64,000 bases of DNA from an uncultured Prevotella sp. (lineage in GTDB: Bacteria > Bacteroidota > Bacteroidia > Bacteroidales > Bacteroidaceae). The stretch is from positions 124,001 to 188,000 of the forward strand of contig CAJOFA010000001.1 of assembly GCA_905233985.1 (NCBI GenBank). The letters run 5' to 3'. Below, one piece after another: positions 34,246-42,450 of this stretch. A program made the translations under genes and the position numbers. Every line of letters begins with the position of its first letter. Position 1 is the stretch's first letter. Below the pieces are notes generated by a model. It did not search any database and was not told where the DNA came from. It saw only the letters and a program-made list of their open reading frames with translations.

Positions 34246-36507
34246 CTATAGACGGAGTATGGCATCGAGGGAATGTTGTTCACCCACTATCCAGATGACA
34301 TCTCCTTCCTGAAACTTACGTGTCGGCTTGACGGGGGAAAGGTTTTCCTTTCCCTCTTCTATGCCGACGACCATACAACTGTAAGTCGAGCGGATGCCGC
34401 TCTGCTCCAGTGTCTTCCCCACAAACGGACTTTTTGAGGTTATCAATAGCTGCTTGAGCTTCATCTCACGCTTTTCAAGTTCAAGGTCTTCACCGATAAC
34501 TTCTTCACGAACAGCCTTACCGAATGCCTGTAACTGGTCATCGGTACCGATGACCTGAATCTTGTCACCAGGGAATATCAGATAGTCACCATCGGGAATA
34601 TTAAGCCGATGATTGGCACGAAGAATGCTACTGACATGCACGCCAAATTTGCTGCCAAGACTAAGCTCGCGGAGGGTGAGTCCCATCCATCGGGTATTCA
34701 TCGGGATGTCGAAGTCCGCCATGTGAACATCACGGTCGAGCAGACGTCCCTCATAAAGCGGACGTTTACGTCCTTGCACCTGTGCGACAATGTCACGCGA
34801 ATGGAGGTTAAGCACAAACAGCCGTTCCAGTTTGATGGAGTTTTTCTTCAACCGACGTGAGGAGATCATCAGCAGGACAGCAGCAATAGCTATGCTGATG
34901 AGCAGGGCATTGGAGAAACGTGACAGATAGTTGGCGATATAGAAGACAAACGAACAGGCAATGACAATGCGCACAAGGATGGTAAAGAGAAGCATCAGCT
35001 GATTGAAGCGCCCCTCCCGCCACAATGTTTTGAACTCTTCGGAGTGGTTCTTCTTCATCACCAGCGCACGCAGGAACGGCGAGATGAGCAGTACTGTCAA
35101 CACCCCGCAGATGGCATTGGCATACCAGTGCATCTCGTATGAAGGAAAGAAGCTACGAACGAACGGCAGGAAGAAGGTGAACATCAACACGATAGTTGCC
35201 ACAGAAAGGATGCTATAGACCACCGTGATACGTGTCATTTGTATGAGTAACTTGCGCCAGTTGCTTTCTGACATGCCCGACGAGTGACGGGAGAGCGTAA
35301 TCTGGTTGAGCAGTGTCACCCATCGGTGCGGCAGTTTGCGCTCCAATAGGTTATAGCAAGGTGTCGAGAAGCGAATCATGTAGGGGGTCAGGAAAGTTGT
35401 GATGACCGACACAGCGACGACAACAGGATAGAGGAAGTCGCTGATGACACCCAATGACAAACCTAAAGAAGCAATGATAAAGGCAAATTCACCAATCTGT
35501 GCCATTGAGAAACCACATTTCATCGCTGTCTTCAGCGGCTGACCACTCAGCAGATAGCCGAACGAGCCGAACACCGCCTGTCCGATGAGGATGGTCAACG
35601 TGATGAGAACGATAGGCAAGGCATATTCAACCAGCACTCTCGGCTCCACCAGCATACCGACTGATACGAAGAAGATGGCTCCGAAGAGATTTTTCACAGG
35701 TTCCACCAGACGGATAATCTTGTCTGCCTCAACTGTCTCAGCCAGGATGCTACCCATGACAAACGCGCCAAAAGCCGAACTGAAACCGACACGTGTAGAT
35801 AATACAGCCATCAAGCAGCAGAGTCCCAAAGTGACAATAAGCAGCGTCTCCTCGTTCATCAGTTTCCGCACAGAACGCAAGAACCAGGGCACAAGGAAGA
35901 TGCCGACAATAAACCACAGAATCAGGAAGAAGGCGATGCTCAATATACTCTGTAGCATCTGTTCGCCACCAGAATTGTTACCTCCTGCAATGGCCGACAG
36001 CATCACCATCATGACAATGGCCAGAATATCCTCGAGGATGAGCACACTCATCACCAGACCGGCAAAGCGCTGCTGACGCAGCCCCATGTCATCGAATGCC
36101 TTATATATAATCGTCGTAGAGCTCATGGCGAGCATACCGCCAAGGAACAAACAGTTCATCTCACCCCACCCGAACACCTGACCCGCCGTGATACCTGCTA
36201 TCATCATAGAGAAGATGATGGTACACGCAGCAATGACGGGAGCAATACCCATCTTCACAATCTTCTTGAAAGAGAAGTCAAGACCCAGCGTGAACAGGAG
36301 GAACATCACACCGATATCAGCCCACATGTGTACGCTCGCATTGTCGATGACAGACATGGTATAGGGCATCTGCGGCGATACCAAGAAGCCGGCAACGATA
36401 TATCCCAGCACAAGCGGTTGCTTGAGCTTTTTGAATATCAGCGTCACGATACCTGCCACAACAAGTATCAGCGCAAGATCTTTGATTACAGGTGCTAACT
36501 CTGCCAT
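34246..36507 (-). CDS. CPA2-type cation:proton antiporter with C-terminal TrkA-C domains
   Basis: About twelve membrane segments in the first 400 residues (KQPLVLGYIVAGFLVSP, LFTLGLDFSF, the LEDILAIVMM region with the conserved Asp) match the KefB/monovalent cation:proton antiporter-2 family. A further group of hydrophobic segments (about 430-560) is followed by two TrkA-C-like ligand modules (about 595-665 and 675-750: LIFPGDKIQVIGT and EGDVIWIVGE). It likely exchanges K+ or Na+ for protons, gated by a ligand. Length 753 is long for CPA2 without a TrkA-N domain, but fits Bacteroidota relatives. lptD lies 23 bases upstream on the same strand. Confidence 0.9.
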   Translation of the reverse strand: MAELAPVIKDLALILVVAGIVTLIFKKLKQPLVLGYIVAGFLVSPQMPYTMSVIDNASVHMWADIGVMFLLFTLGLDFSFKKIVKMGIAPVIAACTIIFSMMIAGITAGQVFGWGEMNCLFLGGMLAMSSTTIIYKAFDDMGLRQQRFAGLVMSVLILEDILAIVMMVMLSAIAGGNNSGGEQMLQSILSIAFFLILWFIVGIFLVPWFLRSVRKLMNEETLLIVTLGLCCLMAVLSTRVGFSSAFGAFVMGSILAETVEADKIIRLVEPVKNLFGAIFFVSVGMLVEPRVLVEYALPIVLITLTILIGQAVFGSFGYLLSGQPLKTAMKCGFSMAQIGEFAFIIASLGLSLGVISDFLYPVVVAVSVITTFLTPYMIRFSTPCYNLLERKLPHRWVTLLNQITLSRHSSGMSESNWRKLLIQMTRITVVYSILSVATIVLMFTFFLPFVRSFFPSYEMHWYANAICGVLTVLLISPFLRALVMKKNHSEEFKTLWREGRFNQLMLLFTILVRIVIACSFVFYIANYLSRFSNALLISIAIAAVLLMISSRRLKKNSIKLERLFVLNLHSRDIVAQVQGRKRPLYEGRLLDRDVHMADFDIPMNTRWMGLTLRELSLGSKFGVHVSSILRANHRLNIPDGDYLIFPGDKIQVIGTDDQLQAFGKAVREEVIGEDLELEKREMKLKQLLITSKSPFVGKTLEQSGIRSTYSCMVVGIEEGKENLSPVKPTRKFQEGDVIWIVGEQHSLDAILRL

Positions 36508-36530
36508 AGTCTTAAACTCTTACCTCTCAC

Positions 36531-39473
36531 CTAATACCACTGCACGGCATTCGAGTAAGAACTGCGCTTGTCATACTTCAGGGCGTCAGTCAGCGTGGCG
36601 GCATTGCAGCGGAAGGAGAAGTTATAACTCGTGTAGGGTGCCAATGTGACGGAACAGGCCATATTGAAGCAGTGAAGGTCACGTGAGAGTGATGCTGTGG
36701 TCATGGAAATCTTCTTGCGTTCGAAGTCATAGCCCGAAGAGAAGCTGATGTTCCATCCGTCGCTGATGCGCAGGCTTCCAGAGACATTTAATGTTTGCGT
36801 CAGCTTGTAAGGATAGCGCATGGTGTTGTAGTTGAAGGTGCCGCTGCGGTTCTCGTTTACAGCAAGCGTGTAACCGAAAGAGAGCGACCACGGCATGGAG
36901 AACGCCATATAACCGTCCTCGTCAGTCTCCGCCTTTCCTGCCTTTTCCTTGCGTGCGCCGCGCTTGCCACGTTCCAGGTCGCTGTCTATATTCGCCTCCA
37001 GACTTTCATCGTCATCATCGTCTTCACGAGCACGTTTGTTATCGTCATCGTCAACGCTTTCGCCACGCAGCCACTTGAAGAAATTAGCAACCTTCTTATT
37101 GTCAATCGTGTAGGATAATGTTTGCGAGAGACCTTGGAAACGGCCGAACTTTCCTTTCTGCCAGTAAGTCACATTACGGCTCTCATGCGGTACGGCTCCC
37201 ACGCTGTCGGCTTCATAGACATAGCTGGCGAAAGTGGTCGAGAGGTTCAATGTGTAACTCTTTGACAACTTCAGTCGGAGCGACATGCTCAAGGGGCTTA
37301 ACGGCTGATAGTCGGCGGCGAAGTTATAGGACATGCCTAACCTCAGTTCGTCAATCAGGCTGATTTTCTTATATCCTGTGGAGTCTTCATCACTCTTGAT
37401 TTTCATTTCGAGATTGTTTGCAATGTCTATGCGCATGCTTCCCGTTCGCCCCTTGCCCGGGACGCCGTAAAGTGTACCCTGATAAGGCGAATACTCCACT
37501 GTCGTCACGTTTCCGTCGATGTCCGTCTTCTGGTAAGTCTCCCAGTAGCCGTAGCGAGAGGCACCGAAGTCAGGTGCATAGGAGAAGCTGACGCTAGGTG
37601 TGAAGACGTGGCGGATGGCCTGCACCTTGTCACCGAATATCTTGCGATTAGGAGTAAAGAAACCATACAACTTCGTTGTCATCGTCAGGTTAGCGCTCCA
37701 GTCATAGACATTGTAGAAGCCTTGAAGCGTATCTACGACCTCACTTTGCGTTGTCTCATTCCACGAACGCTTATACTTACTGAGATACATGCGATCGGTG
37801 AAGTTGAAGCTCGGCGTGACACTTAATACATTGAAAAGGTTGAAGGTAGCCTGAATGGGTATCGAGTGCTTCATACCATTTTGCCAGTCTTTCGACAGAC
37901 TCGAATGCAGCACCTTGTCTTCCTTGGCGGAGATGGAGTTTGACAAGCTACCGGTATAGCGCAAGGATATTTTCTCATACCACCGTTCCTCGCCTGCTGC
38001 TTTCTTACGCTTGAAGGGATAGAAGTTCGACACGTTAATCATCAGGTCGGGCAGTCTCAGCGTGAGCATGGAGTCACGCATATTCTGCTCGATATTGAAC
38101 GTCGAACTGATGGACATGTTCAGGCTCGAGAATGTCGTACCCCATGTAACGGCACTCGTTCGTGTCGTCTGTGTCAGCGCCTGCGGATTGTAGAGTGATG
38201 TCAGGTTGTTCGACTCATAGTTCGAGGTGGCGAAGTTGACGCGGGCCGAGAATGTCTGGAAGGGGTTGGCTTTCGGGTCTTGCGTGTGAGTCCACTGAAC
38301 CTTGAAGCTCGTCGTCTTCGAGTAGTCAGGCATGTTTTTCTCGCCTGTTACGGTGTTCTGGTAACTGACAAAGAATGATCCGGAGTACTTATAGCGCTTA
38401 CGATAGTTAGAGGCAACGTCTATTCCCCAAGAGCCTTTGGTGTAGATGTCGCCCAGAACCTTCAGGTCCATCTTGTCAGAAATAGCAAAGTAGTAGCCGC
38501 CCTGCCGCAGATAGAAGCCGCGCGAGGTCTCGTCACCATAAGTCGGCATGATGAAACCGCTGCTGTAGCTCTTGGTAAAAGGGAAAAAGCCGTATGGGAT
38601 GGCAAAGGGCAGCGGCACGTCAGCCACCACCAGATAGGCAGGTCCGAAAACAACGTCCTTGCCAGGACGCACCTTGGCACGCGACAGAGCCAGATAGAAG
38701 TCAGGATGGTCCTCGTCACACGTTGTGTAACGGCCATGTTCCAGATAGAGTTCCCCCTCGCTGCCGCGTTTCGACTTCTCTGATGTCAGAAAACCGTCTT
38801 CCTGTTTTGTATAAACATCGCTGATGATACCCTTCTTGGTCTTGAAGTTAAACGCCATAGGACCGCTCTCATAAGTATCAGACCCCATCTTGAACACCGG
38901 TGAACCCGTCGTAACGCCTAACGAATCGGTTGTCCCCTGTGCATGCACCAACGACGAATCGAGATTCATGTAAATCTGGTCGGCAGCCAAGTCCATGTTC
39001 TCATACTTCACCTCGGCATTACCATACAGATAGGCGAAGCCAGTAGATGCCTCATAGACCATCGAGTCCTTGGCCGCGTACTCCACAGGAGCATCAATAC
39101 CGTTCTTGCGCCGACGGTTCAGACTGTCTAAATGCAAGGAGTCGTCAATGGCTCTGTTACGCTTATAAATCAGCAACTGGAGCGAGTCCATCCCTGTAGT
39201 GTCAATCTCGATGATGTTTGAGGATTGAGGATTGAGGTTTGAGAGTTGATAGTTAATAGTTGCGGCAGAGTTGACCATGCCTACTGAGTCCGTAGGTATG
39301 CCTCCCCTTTTGGGGAGGTTTGGTGGGGCAATACTATCCGTGTCTGCAGGCACCACCGAGTCAGACGTGATGACGCGCTTCGGCATCACTCCGCCAAAGC
39401 GCATAAAAGGCACCTCCGCCATCACAAACACAACGGCTGAGAGCAGCAGAAATATGAGCGTTTTCCTTCTCAC
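36531..39473 (-). CDS. lptD: LptD-like LPS-assembly outer-membrane protein
   Basis: Signal peptide (MRRKTLIFLLLSAVVFVMA), then an OstA-like N-terminal domain (AYLYGNAEVKYENMDLAADQIYMNL, about 145-250) and a long beta-barrel with alternating aromatic residues up to the end. This is the Bacteroidota form of LptD, which inserts LPS into the outer leaflet. Two in-frame repeat inserts lie in the linker after the signal peptide: APPNLPKRGGIP (39301-39330) and NYQLSNLNPQSSNI (39216-39261). An Asp-rich stretch near residue 810-840 is in an extracellular loop by inference. The start used here is a GTG only 5 bases from a TACCTTTG box, which is unusual (see findings). Antiporter gene follows 23 bases downstream. 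Confidence 0.88.
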   Translation of the reverse strand: MRRKTLIFLLLSAVVFVMAEVPFMRFGGVMPKRVITSDSVVPADTDSIAPPNLPKRGGIPTDSVGMVNSAATINYQLSNLNPQSSNIIEIDTTGMDSLQLLIYKRNRAIDDSLHLDSLNRRRKNGIDAPVEYAAKDSMVYEASTGFAYLYGNAEVKYENMDLAADQIYMNLDSSLVHAQGTTDSLGVTTGSPVFKMGSDTYESGPMAFNFKTKKGIISDVYTKQEDGFLTSEKSKRGSEGELYLEHGRYTTCDEDHPDFYLALSRAKVRPGKDVVFGPAYLVVADVPLPFAIPYGFFPFTKSYSSGFIMPTYGDETSRGFYLRQGGYYFAISDKMDLKVLGDIYTKGSWGIDVASNYRKRYKYSGSFFVSYQNTVTGEKNMPDYSKTTSFKVQWTHTQDPKANPFQTFSARVNFATSNYESNNLTSLYNPQALTQTTRTSAVTWGTTFSSLNMSISSTFNIEQNMRDSMLTLRLPDLMINVSNFYPFKRKKAAGEERWYEKISLRYTGSLSNSISAKEDKVLHSSLSKDWQNGMKHSIPIQATFNLFNVLSVTPSFNFTDRMYLSKYKRSWNETTQSEVVDTLQGFYNVYDWSANLTMTTKLYGFFTPNRKIFGDKVQAIRHVFTPSVSFSYAPDFGASRYGYWETYQKTDIDGNVTTVEYSPYQGTLYGVPGKGRTGSMRIDIANNLEMKIKSDEDSTGYKKISLIDELRLGMSYNFAADYQPLSPLSMSLRLKLSKSYTLNLSTTFASYVYEADSVGAVPHESRNVTYWQKGKFGRFQGLSQTLSYTIDNKKVANFFKWLRGESVDDDDNKRAREDDDDDESLEANIDSDLERGKRGARKEKAGKAETDEDGYMAFSMPWSLSFGYTLAVNENRSGTFNYNTMRYPYKLTQTLNVSGSLRISDGWNISFSSGYDFERKKISMTTASLSRDLHCFNMACSVTLAPYTSYNFSFRCNAATLTDALKYDKRSSYSNAVQWY
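39216..39261. repeat. GATTGAGG/TTTGAG direct repeats (family B) in lptD
   Basis: GTTTGAGGATTGAGGATTGAGG is followed by TTTGAGAGTTGATAGTTAATAG. The coding strand reads CAACTATCAACTCTCAAACC, as in intergenic tracts near 32665 and 48020. It is translated as NYQLSNLNPQSSN. Confidence 0.75.
39301..39330. repeat. In-frame inverted repeat (family D) in lptD
   Basis: CCTCCCCTTTTGGGGAGG is a perfect 18-base inverted repeat, followed by TTTGGTGGGGCA. It is translated as APPNLPKRGG. Confidence 0.8.
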
Positions 39474-39478
39474 GGCTG

Positions 39479-39486
39479 CAAAGGTA
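39479..39486 (-). promoter_or_regulatory. -7 box immediately before lptD
   Basis: TACCTTTG on the minus strand ends 5 bases before the GTG start. An ATTG lies 18 bases upstream of it, so the upstream box is weak. If used, the transcript would have almost no leader. Confidence 0.4.
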
Positions 39487-39490
39487 ATAA

Positions 39491-39527
39491 TAATTTACGA
39501 TTTACAATTTACGATTTACGTTTTTTT
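39491..39527. repeat. TTTACGATTTACAATTTACG repeat (family E) upstream of lptD
   Basis: Direct repeats of TTTACGA/TTTACAA. The same motif is found after dxr and before murA. Confidence 0.65.
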
Positions 39528-39570
39528 ACTATTACCCTCTGACTTTTTAACCCTTCCCTATTAAACTTTC

Positions 39571-39612
39571 AAACTTCAAATGTCAAACTTCAAATGTCAA
39601 ACTTCAAATGTC
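39571..39612. repeat. Three tandem 14-base units at the 3' end of the HD gene
   Basis: AAACTTCAAATGTC is repeated exactly three times (39571-39584, 39585-39598, 39599-39612). The last copy supplies the final codons and stop of the HD gene (FDI, stop), so the gene's natural end may have been replaced. Confidence 0.9.
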
Positions 39613-40146
39613 AAACGCCTGATGCCACGCCATGAACTTCACGACGCCCTCTTCACCGAACTTTCTGAGTGAACGGCAAGCCTCTTCCACCGTTTTCTCG
39701 TGGTCAGGTGACGACTTGCTGTAGAACTTATCGGCATAGCAGATAATCTGTTCCTCCAATGTCTCCGGCTCATAGCCCGGCAGTCCTGTGCCAGTATGTC
39801 GCTCACAGACACGGGCAATAGCCTCCATGCTCTTTGTCCCTTGCCCCTTGCCCCTATATGACCGTATCATCTCTCCCCCTATCACGCCGTGACGAATATA
39901 GGGCTCCGTTCCGTAACAATAGATACCAGGGGCATCACAACGGCAAATGCCGATGTCATGAAGCATGGCCGCAGCTTCCAAGAACTCACGGTCGATGTTC
40001 CATTCCGGGTGACGGTCTGCAATCTGCAAAGCCCGCCGTGTCACTTGTCGGCTGTGTTTCAGCAGTAGCCGACGCAACTCAGAAGGTCGGTGCTCACCGT
40101 CTTCTTTCTCGGGGTAATATCTGTCAATAATAGCAAGGTAATTCAC
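39604..40146 (-). CDS. HD domain phosphohydrolase-like protein
   Basis: 180 residues of the HD fold: His in LLLKHSRQV, the HD pair in AAMLHDIGICRCD (near residue 62), and VIGGEMIRSY and CERHTG further on, the pattern of small metal-dependent phosphohydrolases close to the HDIG group. The substrate is unknown. An in-frame repeat gives RGKGQGTKS near residues 97-105, between two helices of the core. The C-terminal FDI and stop fall in a tandem repeat. It has its own promoter (40171-40202), divergent from metF. Confidence 0.88.
   Translation of the reverse strand: MNYLAIIDRYYPEKEDGEHRPSELRRLLLKHSRQVTRRALQIADRHPEWNIDREFLEAAAMLHDIGICRCDAPGIYCYGTEPYIRHGVIGGEMIRSYRGKGQGTKSMEAIARVCERHTGTGLPGYEPETLEEQIICYADKFYSKSSPDHEKTVEEACRSLRKFGEEGVVKFMAWHQAFDI
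39831..39855. repeat. In-frame copy of dispersed repeat A in the HD gene
   Basis: The coding strand reads AGGGGCAAGGGGCAAGGGAC, translated RGKGQGT. Same family as the copies in porX, porW, porU and rimM. Confidence 0.75.
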
Positions 40147-40170
40147 TTTTTGATCATCATTATATCGCTA

Positions 40171-40202
40171 CAAAGATAAAGAAAATCTTTGAAACAACCA
40201 AG
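40171..40202 (-). promoter_or_regulatory. Promoter of the HD gene
   Basis: On the minus strand CTTG (40199-40202), 20 bases, TATCTTTG (40171-40178), 24 bases before the ATG. Confidence 0.65.
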
Positions 40203-40228
40203 AATTTTAGAAATAAACAAAAAATATA

Positions 40229-40259
40229 CGGCAATTCTTCGGGAATGCCGTTTTTTTTA
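40229..40259 (+). terminator. Terminator-like hairpin just before metF
   Basis: CGGCA(A)TTC pairs with GAATGCCG around a short loop with one bulged A, followed by eight T. No plus-strand gene ends upstream, and the T run touches the metF -7 box, so it may insulate metF or act as an attenuator. Confidence 0.5.
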
Positions 40260-40269
40260 TGTAATTTTG
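40238..40269 (+). promoter_or_regulatory. Promoter of metF
   Basis: TTCG (40238-40241), 20 bases, TAATTTTG (40262-40269), 28 bases before the ATG. The first box is inside the hairpin loop described at 40229-40259. Confidence 0.55.
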
Positions 40270-40297
40270 CAAGCGTATTGTGTATATACACGAAGAA

Positions 40298-41254
40298 ATG
40301 ACGACAATAGCAGACTATATCACCCAAGATACCGACGAACGGCGCTTCTCGTTCGAAGTGCTGCCGCCACTGAAAGGCAATGGTACGGAAACTCTTTTCC
40401 GCACCATAGACAAACTGGTGCCGTTCAATCCTGCGTTTATCAATATCACGACGCATCATTCGGAATATGTTTACCGAGAGCTGCCCGATGGACAGTTTGA
40501 GCGGCTGCGTGTGCGCCGGCGCCCTGGCACCGTTGCCATTGCCGCTGCCATCCAGCAGAAATACAACATCCCCGTGGAGCCGCACGTCATCTGCAGTGGC
40601 AAGACCATCGAAGAAATAGAGTACGAGCTACTTGACCTGCAGTTTCTCGGAATCCGTAACCTCATGCTGCTGCGCGGTGACAAGGCGAAGGAGGACAGTC
40701 GTTTCGTACCGACGCCGGGTGGACATACCCACACGACAGACCTCATCAAGCAGGTGGTGCGTTTCAACGAGGGTTTCTTCGCCGACGGTTCACCCATCAA
40801 GAACCCGGGGACCCCATTTGTCTTTGGTGTGGCATGCTATCCTGAGAAGCACGAGGAGGCACCGAACCTTGAACGTGACATGCAGTATCTGAAGGAGAAG
40901 CAGGACCTTGGTGCACAATATGCCGTGACGCAGCTGTTCTATGACAACGAGAAATACTTTACGTTTGTCCGTAAGGCACGCGAGATGGGCATCACCATCC
41001 CCATCGTGCCGGGCATCAAACCGATGGCAAAGCTCAGTCAGCTGACGGTGGTGCCTAAGACGTTCCACTGCGACATCCCCGAAGCACTAGCCAAGGAGAT
41101 TGTCAAGTGCAAGACCGACGAGCAGGCTCGGCAGCTTGGCATCGAGTGGACAACAGCACAATGCCGCGAGCTCTATGCACACGGCGTGAAGAATATCCAC
41201 TTTTACACCATCTCGGCCGTAGATAGCGTGGTGGAAATTGCCCGACAATTGTGA
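40298..41254 (+). CDS. metF: MetF, methylenetetrahydrofolate reductase
   Basis: FAD enzyme that reduces 5,10-methylene-THF to 5-methyl-THF for methionine synthesis. Visible: FSFEVLPP near the start, catalytic Glu in this motif, EPHVICSGKT, NLMLLRGDK, TQLFYDNEKYF and IVPGIKPMA. I chose the ATG at 40298 (MTTIADYI); a GTG six codons upstream is in frame but less likely. Length 318 is normal. It has a divergent promoter with the HD gene and is followed by holB after 37 bases. Confidence 0.95.
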   Translation: MTTIADYITQDTDERRFSFEVLPPLKGNGTETLFRTIDKLVPFNPAFINITTHHSEYVYRELPDGQFERLRVRRRPGTVAIAAAIQQKYNIPVEPHVICSGKTIEEIEYELLDLQFLGIRNLMLLRGDKAKEDSRFVPTPGGHTHTTDLIKQVVRFNEGFFADGSPIKNPGTPFVFGVACYPEKHEEAPNLERDMQYLKEKQDLGAQYAVTQLFYDNEKYFTFVRKAREMGITIPIVPGIKPMAKLSQLTVVPKTFHCDIPEALAKEIVKCKTDEQARQLGIEWTTAQCRELYAHGVKNIHFYTISAVDSVVEIARQL

Positions 41255-41288
41255 GTGATGAATGGTGAGTGGTGAATCGTAAATCTAT
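41252..41288. repeat. GTGAGTGATGAATGG direct repeats between metF and holB
   Basis: GTGAGTGATGAATG and GTGAGTGGTGAATC stand in tandem, starting with the metF stop codon. It is another simple tract of the kind that fills short gaps in this window. Confidence 0.5.
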
Positions 41289-41291
41289 AAG

Positions 41292-42446
41292 ATGACGTTC
41301 GACGAGGTAATAGGACAGAAGGAAGTACAGCAACGGCTGATGCAGCTGGTGGACGAGGGACATCTGCCCCACGCACTGATGCTCTGCGGTCCGTCGGGCA
41401 GCGGGGAACTGGCGCTGGCTGTTGCCTTCGGATGCTATCTTCTTTCCAAGAAAGAGAATACACAACCAGGGTTCGACATATTCGGTGAGCCTACGACACC
41501 AACAGAGAATCCCATGCTACAGAAGCTGGAACACCCTGATCTGCACTTCACCTACCCCACCATCAAGCTGCCGTCGATGAACAGCGACTACAAACCCGTG
41601 AGTGATGACTTCGCCCGCGAGTGGCACGAGCTCATTATGCAGAGCCCATATTTCACTATGAATGACTGGATGCAGGCAATGGGCGGCGAGAACCAGCAGG
41701 CCATCATCACCGCCGGCGAGAGCGACGCGCTGATACACAAGCTGTCGCTGAAGTCGAGTCAGGGCGGTTATAAGGTTAGCATCATCTGGCTGCCCGAGCG
41801 CATGAACAACGAATGTGCCAACAAACTGCTCAAACTTATTGAGGAGCCCCCACAGCAGACGGTGTTCATCATGGTGAGCGAGGAGCCTGACAAGTTGTTG
41901 GAAACCATCCGCAGCCGTGTGCAGCGCATTGACATCAAGCGTATTGACGACGAAAGCATTCATACTGCACTCACGCAACGGCGCGGGCTGGACGATGAGA
42001 TGGCACGCCGTGTAACACGACTAGCTAACGGCAGCTGGCTCAAGGCTATCGAAGAACTGGAAGCCGGTGGCGAGAACGAGCAGTTCCTCGACCTGTATAA
42101 AACGCTGATGCGACTGGCTTACCAGCGCAAGGTAAACGAACTGAAGCGCTGGAGCGACATCCTGGCAACACTGGGACGTGAGAAGCAGAAGCGCTTTCTC
42201 ATCTATTTCGTGCGGATGACACGTGAGAACTTTATGTTCAATTTCCATCAGGAAGAGCTATGCTACATGACGGCAGGTGAAGAAAGCTTCGCACAGAACT
42301 TCGCCCGTTTCATTAACGAGGCAAACGTTATCCCCATTACCGAATTGGCTAACCGTGCCCTGCGCGACATCGGACAAAACGCGAACGCAAAGATTGTATT
42401 CTTTGACCTCGCCATACAAATGATTATGCTTTTAATACAAAAATAA
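41292..42446 (+). CDS. holB: HolB-like DNA polymerase III delta' subunit
   Basis: 384 residues of the clamp-loader AAA+ family. GPSGSG near residue 34 is the Walker A place, but the Lys is replaced by Glu (SGSGELAL), which fits the non-ATP-binding delta' role. Further motifs: MNNECANKLLKLIEEPP and SEEPDKLLETIRSRVQRI (sensor 1 with the SRC-like SRV). In the clamp loader it pairs with HolA and DnaX. It lies 4 bases before ricT, with gldH after that, a gene order common in Bacteroidota. Confidence 0.9.
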   Translation: MTFDEVIGQKEVQQRLMQLVDEGHLPHALMLCGPSGSGELALAVAFGCYLLSKKENTQPGFDIFGEPTTPTENPMLQKLEHPDLHFTYPTIKLPSMNSDYKPVSDDFAREWHELIMQSPYFTMNDWMQAMGGENQQAIITAGESDALIHKLSLKSSQGGYKVSIIWLPERMNNECANKLLKLIEEPPQQTVFIMVSEEPDKLLETIRSRVQRIDIKRIDDESIHTALTQRRGLDDEMARRVTRLANGSWLKAIEELEAGGENEQFLDLYKTLMRLAYQRKVNELKRWSDILATLGREKQKRFLIYFVRMTRENFMFNFHQEELCYMTAGEESFAQNFARFINEANVIPITELANRALRDIGQNANAKIVFFDLAIQMIMLLIQK

Positions 42447-42450
42447 GACA

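Noticed and set aside
41390..41420. Loss of function in HolB because Walker A Lys is Glu
   Set aside because: Delta' subunits do not need ATP binding, so the change fits the family role.
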